Shown piece after piece: positions 1 through 5,248 of a stretch of DNA of 5,248 nt (positions are counted from its first letter, which is position 1; every line of letters begins with the position of its first letter). The stretch is taken from assembly GCA_003235465.1 (NCBI GenBank), contig QJWD01000012.1, positions 1 through 5,248 on the forward strand, given 5' to 3'. Source of the stretch: Nitrospirota bacterium (GTDB lineage: Bacteria; Nitrospinota; Nitrospinia; Nitrospinales; VA-1). The notes under the pieces were generated by a model. The model worked only from the letters and a program-made list of their open reading frames with translations, was not told where the DNA came from and made no database searches. A program made the position numbers and the translations under genes.

Positions 1-125
1 ACTTCGGGCTGGCATGGGCAACGCTCGAGGAACGGCTCGATCTCGGCGTCGAAGTCGTCGCTGTTGAATTCGACCTGGTAAAGGAACCTAAGCCCGAGCT
101 CCCTGGATGAACGGCGTTTTCCCAT
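1..125 (-). CDS. nusB: Transcription antitermination protein NusB, N-terminal fragment
   Basis: The first 41 codons of a gene that runs off the left edge. The visible protein begins MGKRRSSRELGLRFLYQVEF, which matches the typical NusB opening: a basic R-R/S-x-R-E-L-A/G-L stretch followed by a helix with LYQ-E. NusB is an RNA-binding protein that, with NusE (ribosomal protein S10), binds boxA sequences and supports antitermination in rRNA operons. The ATG lies 9 bases after the ribH stop, and the GAGGCGGG starting in that stop codon can act as its ribosome binding site. The position directly after ribH is the classic ribH-nusB arrangement and supports the call. The full family is about 130-160 residues, so roughly two thirds is missing because of the window edge, not because the gene is broken. 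Confidence 0.85.
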   Translation of the reverse strand, partial: MGKRRSSRELGLRFLYQVEFNSDDFDAEIEPFLERCPCQPE

Positions 126-134
126 GCGCCCGCC

Positions 135-599
135 TCAGAGTTTTTTGTAAAGGTTGACCATCTCGATGGCGACGAGGGCGGTTTCCCAGCCCTTGTTGCC
201 GGTTTTCGCGCCGGCGCGCTCGATGGCTTGCTCGATGTTGTCGGTGGTCAGGATGCCGAACAGCACCGGCAGCGGGAATTCGCGCGCCAGCGCCCCCACC
301 CCGCGCGCGGCTTCGCCGGCCACGTAATTGAAATGCGGCGTCGCGCCGCGAATGACCGCGCCCAGGCAAATGACGGCGTCGTACTTGCCGCTTTCGCACA
401 GCTTCTTCGCCGCCATGGGAATCTCGAATGCACCGGGCACCTTGACCACGGCGATGCCGTCCTCGGCCGCGCCGTGCCTCACCAGCGCGTCGACGGCGCC
501 GCCGGTGAGCCGGCTGGTGATGAAATCGTTGAATCGGCTCACCACGATGCCGAACCGGAACCCTGCCGCGCTCAACCCGCCTTCAATTTCCTTGACCAT
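135..599 (-). CDS. ribH: 6,7-dimethyl-8-ribityllumazine synthase (RibH)
   Basis: A 154-residue protein, the normal family length. It condenses 5-amino-6-ribitylamino-uracil with 3,4-dihydroxy-2-butanone 4-phosphate to form lumazine, the penultimate riboflavin step, in the cytoplasm and usually as an icosahedral or pentameric shell. Visible family signatures are SRFN at residues 21-24, PGAFEIP at 55-61, [15 protein letters not shown] at 79-93 with the likely catalytic His89, [17 protein letters not shown] at 114-130, and KTGNKGWE at 132-139. In the HF(D/E)YV motif the acidic residue is Asn91 here, a mild deviation. The ATG start at 599 is preceded by a strong GGAGGAAGG six bases upstream (606-614), and no longer extension is needed. 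The gene follows ribBA after 48 bases and precedes nusB by 9 bases, so it is very probably in the same operon. Confidence 0.97.
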   Translation of the reverse strand: MVKEIEGGLSAAGFRFGIVVSRFNDFITSRLTGGAVDALVRHGAAEDGIAVVKVPGAFEIPMAAKKLCESGKYDAVICLGAVIRGATPHFNYVAGEAARGVGALAREFPLPVLFGILTTDNIEQAIERAGAKTGNKGWETALVAIEMVNLYKKL

Positions 600-605
600 G
601 CCTGT

Positions 606-614
606 CCTTCCTCC
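606..614 (-). promoter_or_regulatory. Ribosome binding site of ribH
   Basis: GGAGGAAGG on the minus strand, six bases before the ATG at 599. It is a near-ideal Shine-Dalgarno sequence and fixes the ribH start. The 48-base ribBA-ribH spacer shows no clear hairpin or promoter, so ribH is most likely translated from the long rib transcript using this site. Confidence 0.75.
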
Positions 615-647
615 GCATTTTCAAATTTTCCCTTCCGCCATCCGCGC

Positions 648-1859
648 TCAGGAAATGTTTTTCATCATGTGCCCGAGCTTTTCCTGCTTCGTCTTCAGGT
701 ACTTGATGTTGTCCTTTTTCGGGTGGATTTCGATGGGCACGCGCTCGACGATCTCCAGACCGTAGCCTTCGAGGCCGACTATCTTCCTCGGGTTGTTGGT
801 CAACAGGCGGATCTTGCCGAGGCCGAGCTTGCTCAGGATCTGCGCGCCGATGCCGTACTCGCGCAAATCCGGCTTGAAGCCGAGCGCCTCGTTGGCCTGC
901 ACGGTGTCCTGCCCCGCGTCCTGCAGGGCGTACGCCTTCAGCTTGTTGACGATGCCGATACCGCGCCCCTCCTGGTACAGGTACAGGAGTACGCCGCGCC
1001 CTTCGCTCTCGATCATCTCCATCGCCTGGTGCAGCTGCTCGCCGCAGTCGCAACGGAACGAGCCGAACACGTCGCCGGTCAGGCACTGCGAATGCACGCG
1101 CACGAGGGTGGGCGACTCGGGGTCGATTTCGCCTTTGACCAGGGCGATGTGAATCTGATCGAGCAAAACGTTGCGGAACGTGACGGCGTTGAAATCGCCC
1201 TGCGGGGTCGGCAGCCGGGTGGTGACGACTTCCTCGACCAGGGTCTCCATCTGCAGCCGGTACTCGGCGAGGTCCTTGGTGGTGATCATCTTGAGGCCAT
1301 GCGTCCTGGCGTATTTCGCGAGCGTCGGCACCCGCGCCATGGTGCCGTCGTCGTCCATGATTTCGCAAATCACCCCGGAGGCGCCGAGGCCGGCGAGGCG
1401 CGCCATGTCCACCGAGGCTTCGGTCTGCCCCATGCGCACCAGCACGCCGCCGTCGCGCGCCCTGAGCGGGAAGATGTGCCCCGGCTTGACGAGGTCGGCC
1501 TTGCTGCTCTTGGGGTCGATGGCCACCTGGATGGTGCGCGCGCGGTCCGCCGCGGAAATGCCCGTCGTCACGCCTTCCTTGGCGTCGATGGAAATGGTGA
1601 ACGGCGTTTCGAATTGGGACTGGTTGTCCTCCACCATCATATTGAGGCCGAGTTCCCGGGTGCGCTTCTCGGTGAGGGCGAGGCAGATCAGCCCGCGGCC
1701 GTACCTAGCCATGAAATTAATGGCCTCGGGGGTCACTTTATCGGCGGCGACCATGAGATCGCCTTCGTTTTCGCGGTCCTCATCGTCGACTATGATGATG
1801 AGTTTCCCCTGTCGCACATCCTCCAGGGCTTCTGGAATCGAACTGAACGGCTTTTTCAC
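648..1859 (-). CDS. ribBA: Bifunctional 3,4-dihydroxy-2-butanone-4-phosphate synthase / GTP cyclohydrolase II (RibBA)
   Basis: 403 residues from the chosen GTG, the usual RibBA length. The N-terminal DHBP synthase domain (about 1-205) converts ribulose 5-phosphate to DHBP plus formate. It shows [11 protein letters not shown] at 24-34, GRGLIC at 54-59, [20 protein letters not shown] at 87-106 and PGHIFPLRA at 126-134. The C-terminal GTP cyclohydrolase II domain (about 206-403) opens the GTP ring. It shows [18 protein letters not shown] at 256-273 with the zinc cysteines C259, C270 and C272, QEGRGIG at 296-302 and LLTNNPRK at 352-359. The frame stays open back to an ATG at 2072, deep inside ribE, but family homology begins near [17 protein letters not shown]. 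The GTG at 1859 has AAGGAAG five bases upstream and is preferred. Oddities: residue 145 is Gln (GQTEA) where the family usually has a metal-binding His, and the start region is tandemly duplicated upstream. Confidence 0.95.
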   Translation of the reverse strand: MKKPFSSIPEALEDVRQGKLIIIVDDEDRENEGDLMVAADKVTPEAINFMARYGRGLICLALTEKRTRELGLNMMVEDNQSQFETPFTISIDAKEGVTTGISAADRARTIQVAIDPKSSKADLVKPGHIFPLRARDGGVLVRMGQTEASVDMARLAGLGASGVICEIMDDDGTMARVPTLAKYARTHGLKMITTKDLAEYRLQMETLVEEVVTTRLPTPQGDFNAVTFRNVLLDQIHIALVKGEIDPESPTLVRVHSQCLTGDVFGSFRCDCGEQLHQAMEMIESEGRGVLLYLYQEGRGIGIVNKLKAYALQDAGQDTVQANEALGFKPDLREYGIGAQILSKLGLGKIRLLTNNPRKIVGLEGYGLEIVERVPIEIHPKKDNIKYLKTKQEKLGHMMKNIS

Positions 1860-1879
1860 AAAAACTTCCTTCCCCGCCA
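1797..1879 (-). repeat. 83-bp tandem duplication, ribBA-proximal copy
   Basis: The copy that contains the functional ribBA start. It holds the Shine-Dalgarno sequence, the GTG at 1859 and codons 1-20. It aligns with 1880-1962 at a constant offset of 83 bases. Over the best 72 bases (1803-1874 against 1886-1957) I count 8 mismatches, about 89% identity. Four of the eight lie in a five-base cluster, AAAAA against TGGAG on the plus strand, which is the spacer between Shine-Dalgarno and start codon. The outer limits are approximate by a few bases. Confidence 0.9.
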
Positions 1880-1942
1880 GATGGGTTTCCCCTGTCGCAC
1901 ATCCTCCAGGGCCTCTGAAATCGAACTGAACAGCTTCTTCAC
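1856..1942 (-). CDS. Possible 28-codon upstream frame in the duplicated ribBA start region
   Basis: A GTG at 1942 opens a 28-codon frame that ends with TGA at 1858-1856. Its first 19 residues mirror the RibBA N-terminus ([18 protein letters not shown] after the start), and the rest, PIWRGRKFL, comes from reading copy two in another frame. It has GGGAAGGAAG five bases before the GTG, as good a ribosome binding site as ribBA itself. Its stop overlaps the ribBA GTG in the four bases GTGA (1859-1856), the usual geometry for coupled translation. An in-frame GTG at 1963, overlapping the ribE stop as GTGA, could give a 35-residue form. The product is too short to be an enzyme. It may be a by-product of the duplication, or translation of it may feed ribosomes to ribBA. 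Expression is not shown by the sequence. Confidence 0.35.
   Translation of the reverse strand: MKKLFSSISEALEDVRQGKPIWRGRKFL
1865..1875 (-). promoter_or_regulatory. Ribosome binding site deciding the ribBA start
   Basis: GGGGAAGGAAG on the minus strand, followed by TTTTT and then the GTG at 1859. The spacing of five bases and the fit of the following codons to the RibBA N-terminus select this start over the in-frame upstream extension. The same element occurs in the upstream repeat copy at 1948-1957. Confidence 0.7.
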
Positions 1943-1962
1943 TGGAGCTTCCTTCCCGGTCA
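1880..1962 (-). repeat. 83-bp tandem duplication, ribE-proximal copy
   Basis: The upstream copy of the ribBA start region, directly abutting the other copy. It begins at the ribE stop codon. In its own frame it reads [19 protein letters not shown] and on to VRQGK, against [19 protein letters not shown] and VRQGK in the other copy, so the homology is visible in protein as well as DNA. Because the period is 83 (not a multiple of 3), this copy is out of frame with ribBA and is not an N-terminal extension of it. Confidence 0.9.
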
Positions 1963-2616
1963 CAGGAATCCGTGTTTTCTAAGAGAATCCAAGGACACGC
2001 CGCGCGCCTCCCCGGAACCGGTTCCGAGGATCGTCTCACAGGCTTTAAGGACATATTTTCCAATGATATCACATTCGATATTCACAGGGTCGCCTATTTT
2101 GCGGTTTCTCAGGTTGGTGTGCCCGAGGGTGAACGGGATGATCGACACGGTGAAGCGGTTGCCCTCGCAGGCGAAGGCGGTGAGGCTGATGCCGTCGACG
2201 GCGACCGAGCCTTTCTCGACGATGAGCGGGGCGAGCTCCGGCGGGTGCTCGAAGCGAAACAGGCTTTCGCCTGAGCGGCTGTCGATGGACACCACCTTCC
2301 CCACGCGGTCGATGTGGCCGGAAACGAAATGCCCGCTCATTTTTTGCGATGGCGTGAGCGAGCGCTCGAGGTTGACCTCGCACCCCTCGCGCATGTCCTT
2401 GAAGCCGGTGCGCTCCAGGGTTTCACCGCTCAAGTCGACGGTGAAGCGGTTTTTCTCGGCTTCGCGGACGGTGAGGCACACGCCGTTGACGGCGATGCTT
2501 TCGCCGAGGTCGAAACCGCCGAAATCGTCCGGCGTGCGAACGCTGACCACCGCGCGGCCGTCGGACCGCTGGATCTTCGCCACCTGCCCCAGGCTTTGAA
2601 TGATGCCGCTGAACAT
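1960..2616 (-). CDS. ribE: Riboflavin synthase, alpha subunit type
   Basis: 218 residues, the usual length. It catalyses dismutation of two 6,7-dimethyl-8-ribityllumazine molecules to riboflavin plus 5-amino-6-ribitylamino-uracil. The protein shows the two tandem lumazine-binding barrels. The N-terminal one (about 1-97) starts MFSGII and has [13 protein letters not shown] at 38-50 with Cys47, SGETLERTG at 63-71 and VNLERSL at 81-87. The second (about 98-193) has GHIDRVG at 100-106, [13 protein letters not shown] at 135-147 and [12 protein letters not shown] at 178-189 with Asp183. The tail ends SLRKHGFL, as in many homologues. Cys47, Ser144, Thr146 and Asp183 occupy positions matching residues implicated in the E. 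coli enzyme (established family knowledge, aligned by eye). The ATG at 2616 lies 4 bases after the ribD stop, with AGGGG in the ribD end as ribosome binding site. Some naming schemes call this gene ribC. Confidence 0.96.
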   Translation of the reverse strand: MFSGIIQSLGQVAKIQRSDGRAVVSVRTPDDFGGFDLGESIAVNGVCLTVREAEKNRFTVDLSGETLERTGFKDMREGCEVNLERSLTPSQKMSGHFVSGHIDRVGKVVSIDSRSGESLFRFEHPPELAPLIVEKGSVAVDGISLTAFACEGNRFTVSIIPFTLGHTNLRNRKIGDPVNIECDIIGKYVLKACETILGTGSGEARGVSLDSLRKHGFL

Positions 2617-2620
2617 CTCG

Positions 2621-3751
2621 TTACCCCTTTCTTTTCGCGCCGCCGGGGCGGCCTTCGATCAGCCAGTCCTCGCCGACGCCGGTTGCGCTCGGGTGCGAAA
2701 TTATGAGCGCGTGGGCCAGCTTGTTCGCGCCCTGCCCCCCCACCGGGCCGGGCGCTCTCTCGCCGCCGATGATGAGCGGCGCGATGAACACCATGAGCCA
2801 GTCCACAAGCCCCCGGGCGAGGAGGTTCGCCGCCAGCGTGCCGCCGCACTCGGCCAGAACCGAGATGATCTCGCGGCGGCCGAGTTCCCGCATGAGGGCG
2901 TTAAGGTCGAGGCCGTTTTTGTTTTCTTTAAGTGGAATGATCTCGACGCCCATTTTTTCCAGCCGGGTTTTTCGCGCGGGCGGGAACGTCGGCCCAGTGG
3001 CGAGCAGCACACCCTCCTCTCCGGCGTTTTGGAACACCTTCGCGCGAAGGGGGATGCGCCCCGTCCGGTCCAGAATAACACGGATGGGGGCGCGCGGTTT
3101 TTTCCCCGGCAGGCGGGCGGTGAGCGTCGGGTCGTCGGCGATCACGGTGCCGGTGCCCGCCAGGATGGCGTCGATGCCGGCGCGCGTTTCGTGCACCCGG
3201 CGGCGCGCGGCCTCGCCTGTGATGAAGCGGGATTCGCCGCTTCGGGTGGCGATCTTGCCGTCGAGCGACATGGCGGTCTTGAGCACCACCCAGGGCATGC
3301 CGGTGGTGATGTATTTGCTGAACGCGCGGTTTAGCCGCTCGCAGTCTTCCTGAAGCAGGCCGCGTTCGACCATGACGCCGGCCTTCTCAAGCGCCCTCTG
3401 GCCGCGCCCGGCCACTTGCGGGTTGGGGTCCTGCTGGCCGACAACCACCCGCCTGACGCCGGCTTCGATGAGGGCGCCGGTGCAGGGCGGCGTGCGGCCG
3501 CGGTGGCAGCACGGTTCCAGGTTGATGAACAGGTCCGCCCCGCGCGCCCGCGCGCCCGCCTGCCTTAGCGCGTGAATCTCGGCGTGCGGCCCGCCCGCCC
3601 GCTTGTGGTAGCCCTCCCCCACCACGCGGCCGTTCTTCACCAGCACCGCGCCCACCAGCGGGTTGGGCCGCGTTTTTCCGCGCCCCTTTTCAGCGAGGGC
3701 GAGGGCCCGGCGCATGTGATCGATGTCTGTCTTTGAGAATTTGCCCGCCAC
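2621..3751 (-). CDS. ribD: Bifunctional diaminohydroxyphosphoribosylaminopyrimidine deaminase / 5-amino-6-(5-phosphoribosylamino)uracil reductase (RibD)
   Basis: 376 residues, normal for RibD. The N-terminal zinc deaminase domain (about 1-150) removes the pyrimidine amino group. It shows TRPNPLVGAVLV at 27-38, HAEIHAL at 56-62 with zinc ligand His56 and catalytic Glu58, and PCCHRGRTPPC at 80-90 with ligands Cys81 and Cys90. The C-terminal NADPH-dependent reductase domain (about 153-365) reduces the ribosyl side chain. It shows KTAMSLDGKIAT at 158-169, DAILAGTGTVIADDPTLTAR at 194-213, RVILD at 224-228 and LAECGGTLAANLL at 299-311. The start is GTG with AGGGG five bases upstream (3757-3761). 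A later ATG at codon 13 would trim the conserved first helix. It is the first gene of the rib block, 81 bases after motB, so the likely promoter for the operon lies just upstream. Confidence 0.96.
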   Translation of the reverse strand: MAGKFSKTDIDHMRRALALAEKGRGKTRPNPLVGAVLVKNGRVVGEGYHKRAGGPHAEIHALRQAGARARGADLFINLEPCCHRGRTPPCTGALIEAGVRRVVVGQQDPNPQVAGRGQRALEKAGVMVERGLLQEDCERLNRAFSKYITTGMPWVVLKTAMSLDGKIATRSGESRFITGEAARRRVHETRAGIDAILAGTGTVIADDPTLTARLPGKKPRAPIRVILDRTGRIPLRAKVFQNAGEEGVLLATGPTFPPARKTRLEKMGVEIIPLKENKNGLDLNALMRELGRREIISVLAECGGTLAANLLARGLVDWLMVFIAPLIIGGERAPGPVGGQGANKLAHALIISHPSATGVGEDWLIEGRPGGAKRKG

Positions 3752-3779
3752 GGGTGCCCCTGTCGAATGTCGCCGCCCC

Positions 3780-3795
3780 AGACGGGCGGCCGTCT
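3780..3795 (-). other. Short GC-rich hairpin in the ribD leader
   Basis: AGACGG-CCGC-CCGTCT on the minus strand forms a perfect 6-bp stem with a 4-base loop, close to the predicted transcription start. It has no following run of T. It may stabilise the 5' end of the message or be chance in GC-rich DNA. Confidence 0.3.
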
Positions 3796-3824
3796 TAGTA
3801 TAACCGGGTTTTGGATTATACCAA
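3795..3824. repeat. Imperfect inverted repeat between motB and ribD
   Basis: Arms of 11 bases (3795-3805 and 3814-3824) with an 8-base centre. On the minus strand TTGGTATAATC is followed by CGGTTATACTAA, which pairs with two G-T positions. It begins nine bases after the motB stop and overlaps both elements of the candidate promoter, so it could be an operator or a hairpin at the end of the motB message. No T-tract follows, which argues against a standard intrinsic terminator. Confidence 0.5.
3797..3824 (-). promoter_or_regulatory. Candidate sigma70-type promoter for the rib operon
   Basis: In the motB-ribD spacer, minus strand: TTGGTA (3824-3819) and TATACT (3802-3797), separated by 16 bases, a fair match to the -35 and -10 consensus. 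Transcription would begin near 3790, leaving a leader of about 40 bases before the ribD GTG. A perfect TATAAT also occurs at 3820-3815 but has no good -35 partner at the right distance. The AT-rich patch contrasts with the GC-rich surroundings. This is inference from sequence only. Confidence 0.45.
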
Positions 3825-3832
3825 GGCCGGGG

Positions 3833-4651
3833 TCAGCCGCGCTTTCGCCTTAGCACGTCAACCATGCGGTTTTCGATGGAACCGCGCTGGTAGACGATTT
3901 CGATGCGGCGGTTGGCGGCCCGGTTGGCGGGGCTGTCGTTGGGGAACTTGGGACGGTACTGGGCGAACCCCTCGATGCTGAGATCCTCGGCGCGGAAACC
4001 CGATTCGACGAACATGCGCGCCACCTCCGCCGCGCGCGAGGCGGAAAGCTCCCAGTTGGAGGGGAAGCGCTCGGTGTGGATGGGGGCGTCGTCGGTATGG
4101 CCTTCGATCTTGACCTTGTAGCGGAACTGGTTGAGCAGGCGGAAGGTCTGCCGGATGACCTCCTTGCCCTGGGGCGTCATGCGCGCCTGGCCGGGGGAGA
4201 ACAGCACGACATCGGCGATGGTGATGACGGCGCCGCGCTCGTCGCTCGCCACCTGCACCTGGCCGGCGAGCTCGTTCTTGAAGACGAACTCCTCCACCTC
4301 GGAGATGATCTGCTCGACCTCCTTGGCCACCATCGCACCCACCTCGTCGACGGCGGTGACGGCGTTTTCATCGAGTTCCGACTTCCGCACCTCGAGGCCC
4401 TCGCGGATGCCGGCCTCGGGGATGGTTTCGACGCCCAGGGCGTGGCGCAGCGATTCCTTGATCTGCCGCCATTTCTTTTCTTCGATGGTGCCCATGGCGA
4501 ACAGCAGGATGAAGAACACCATGAGCAGGGTGACGAGGTCGGCGAACGTCATCACCCAGGCGGGCGCGCCTTCGTCTCCACCCCCTTCGTCGTCGTCTTC
4601 TTCGAAGTCGTCTTCCGGGGGTGGCGCTTTTTTTTGTTCCTTTTCACTCAC
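3833..4651 (-). CDS. motB: Flagellar motor stator protein MotB (OmpA-domain)
   Basis: 272 residues, in the normal MotB range. MotB pairs with MotA in the inner membrane to form the ion channel that drives the flagellar rotor, and its periplasmic part anchors to peptidoglycan. The N-terminus is strikingly acidic (about 13-27, PEDDFEEDDDEGGGDE). One transmembrane helix follows at about 32-53 (WVMTFADLVTLLMVFFILLF), with the expected ion-binding Asp38. The segment just after it is the usual plug region, then a linker, then the OmpA-like domain at about 145-255 with GHTDD at 184-188, NWELSASRAAEV at 199-210 and NRAANRRIEIV at 243-253, the peptidoglycan-binding signatures. The start is GTG immediately after the motA TGA, with GAGGG at the motA end as ribosome binding site, so motA and motB translation are likely coupled. 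Confidence 0.95.
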   Translation of the reverse strand: MSEKEQKKAPPPEDDFEEDDDEGGGDEGAPAWVMTFADLVTLLMVFFILLFAMGTIEEKKWRQIKESLRHALGVETIPEAGIREGLEVRKSELDENAVTAVDEVGAMVAKEVEQIISEVEEFVFKNELAGQVQVASDERGAVITIADVVLFSPGQARMTPQGKEVIRQTFRLLNQFRYKVKIEGHTDDAPIHTERFPSNWELSASRAAEVARMFVESGFRAEDLSIEGFAQYRPKFPNDSPANRAANRRIEIVYQRGSIENRMVDVLRRKRG

Positions 4652-5248
4652 TCACTTGCCCTCGGGTTTCTGGCCGTCGTCCCCCTTCTTCTCCTTCTTG
4701 CCGTGGTAGGAGTCGAGGTAGTTTTCAAGCACCGATTTCATGAAGCGCGGGTTGACGCCCTTGCGAATGTAGGAGATGCCCTCCAGCACCAGGTTCATCT
4801 CCAGCGTCTCGGTGGCGCTCCGGCGCTTGAGCTTGACGGTCATGGGAATGAAGATCAGGTTGGCCACCACCGCGCCGTAAAAGGTGGTGATGAGGGCGAT
4901 GGCCATCTTCGGGCCGACGCTGTTGACGTCGGACAAATCGGCCAGCATCTGGATGAGGCCGATCAGGGTGCCGATCATGCCGAACGCCGGGGCGAAGGCG
5001 CCCATTTCCTTGAAGATCTCCCATCCATCCTTGTGCGAACTTCTTATCTGCTGGATTTCCCGCTTGAGCAGGGCGTTGACGGTGGCCTCGTCCTTGCCGT
5101 CGACGGTCATCTCCAGGCCTTTCTTGAGGAACTCGTTTTCCAGCTCCTCGAGTTTCGACTCGATGGCGAGCACGCCGCCCTTCCTCGCCACGTCGCAGAC
5201 TTCCACCATCGTGTCGATGAGCTGGTAGTGGTCGGACTTGCGCTCGAG
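4652..5248 (-). CDS. motA: Flagellar motor stator protein MotA, C-terminal part
   Basis: The last 198 residues of a gene cut by the right window edge. The frame is open through the edge (LERKSDHYQLIDTMVEV is readable), so the internal ATG at 5209 is not the real start. The usual length of about 250-260 implies that some 55-70 residues, including the first two membrane helices, are missing. Visible parts are the cytoplasmic loop with ARKGGVLAIESKLEELEN, a helix with AFAPAFGMIGTLIGLIQML (third membrane segment), MAIALITTFYGAVVANLIFI (fourth), and a lysine-rich cytoplasmic tail ending KKEKKGDDGQKPEGK. These are the MotA/PomA-type features of the MotA/TolQ/ExbB channel family, and the MotB partner next door settles it as a stator and not a Tol/Exb protein. 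The threonines in both helices resemble the PomA subgroup. Its promoter lies outside the window. Confidence 0.93.
   Translation of the reverse strand, partial: LERKSDHYQLIDTMVEVCDVARKGGVLAIESKLEELENEFLKKGLEMTVDGKDEATVNALLKREIQQIRSSHKDGWEIFKEMGAFAPAFGMIGTLIGLIQMLADLSDVNSVGPKMAIALITTFYGAVVANLIFIPMTVKLKRRSATETLEMNLVLEGISYIRKGVNPRFMKSVLENYLDSYHGKKEKKGDDGQKPEGK

Noticed and set aside
583..640. Mini reading frames in the ribBA-ribH spacer (for example a 6-codon frame starting ATGGCGGAAGGG).
   Set aside because: Too short, no separate ribosome binding site of note, and easily expected by chance.
228..1982. A 584-codon open frame on the plus strand.
   Set aside because: It runs antisense to ribH and ribBA, which have unmistakable family motifs. 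Its protein is His/Arg/Ala-rich with no recognisable domain, as expected from the complement of GC-rich codons.
1860..2072. A 71-residue N-terminal extension of RibBA from the in-frame ATG at 2072.
   Set aside because: It would overlap ribE by over 100 bases, has no family similarity, and reads the duplicated segment out of frame. The GTG at 1859 has a good ribosome binding site and fits the family start.
2703..3353. Plus-strand open frames of over 200 codons opposite ribD.
   Set aside because: They are antisense shadows of a gene with clear deaminase and reductase motifs. Their proteins are low-complexity and unrecognisable.
3795..3824. Intrinsic terminator for motAB.
   Set aside because: The stem is AT-rich with two G-T pairs and is followed by GC-rich sequence, not a T-tract. 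It is kept only as an inverted repeat.
3752..3832. FMN riboswitch before ribD.
   Set aside because: The spacer is too short and lacks the conserved riboswitch blocks. Only a small hairpin and an inverted repeat are visible.
1..5248. CRISPR arrays, tRNA or rRNA genes, insertion sequences, attachment sites.
   Set aside because: No repeat-spacer pattern, tRNA-like fold, transposase or terminal inverted repeats were seen. The only direct repeat of note is the 83-bp tandem duplication.

Overview
The window carries one co-directional block of genes, all on the minus strand: a flagellar stator pair (motA, motB) followed by a riboflavin biosynthesis operon in the order ribD - ribE (riboflavin synthase) - ribBA - ribH - nusB. 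The first gene in transcription order (motA, right edge) and the last (nusB, left edge) are cut by the window ends. The DNA is GC-rich, genes are tightly packed, and three of the six visible starts are GTG (motB, ribD, ribBA). The motAB pair with an OmpA-like MotB indicates a motile, flagellated bacterium. The rib gene order ending in nusB is common in deltaproteobacteria-like and related Gram-negative lineages. I cannot name the organism, and this placement is inference from gene order only.

Layout from right to left, which is the direction of transcription: motA C-terminal part (5248-4652); motB (4651-3833), starting on the base after the motA stop; an 81-bp spacer (3832-3752) with a plausible sigma70-type promoter inside an imperfect inverted repeat; ribD (3751-2621); ribE (2616-1960) after a 4-base gap; a 100-bp junction (1959-1860) containing most of the upstream copy of an 83-bp tandem duplication; ribBA (1859-648); a 48-bp spacer; ribH (599-135); a 9-base gap; nusB (125-1, partial).

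Together ribBA, ribD, ribE and ribH supply a nearly complete route to riboflavin. RibBA makes both starting intermediates, from GTP and ribulose 5-phosphate. RibD carries out deamination and reduction. RibH condenses the two branches to lumazine, and RibE dismutates lumazine to riboflavin. Only the intermediate dephosphorylation step lacks a gene here, which is usual. No FMN riboswitch fits in the short leader before ribD. NusB is a transcription antitermination factor often co-transcribed with ribH.

Most of the window is ordinary. The part that stands out is the ribE-ribBA junction. The beginning of ribBA, with its Shine-Dalgarno sequence and GTG start, is tandemly duplicated with an 83-bp period and about 11% divergence. 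Because 83 is not a multiple of three, the upstream copy encodes a separate 28-codon reading frame whose TGA overlaps the ribBA GTG start (GTGA). A second point is a Gln in RibBA where the DHBP synthase domain normally has a metal-binding His. I found no evidence of a new defence, mobile or RNA system.
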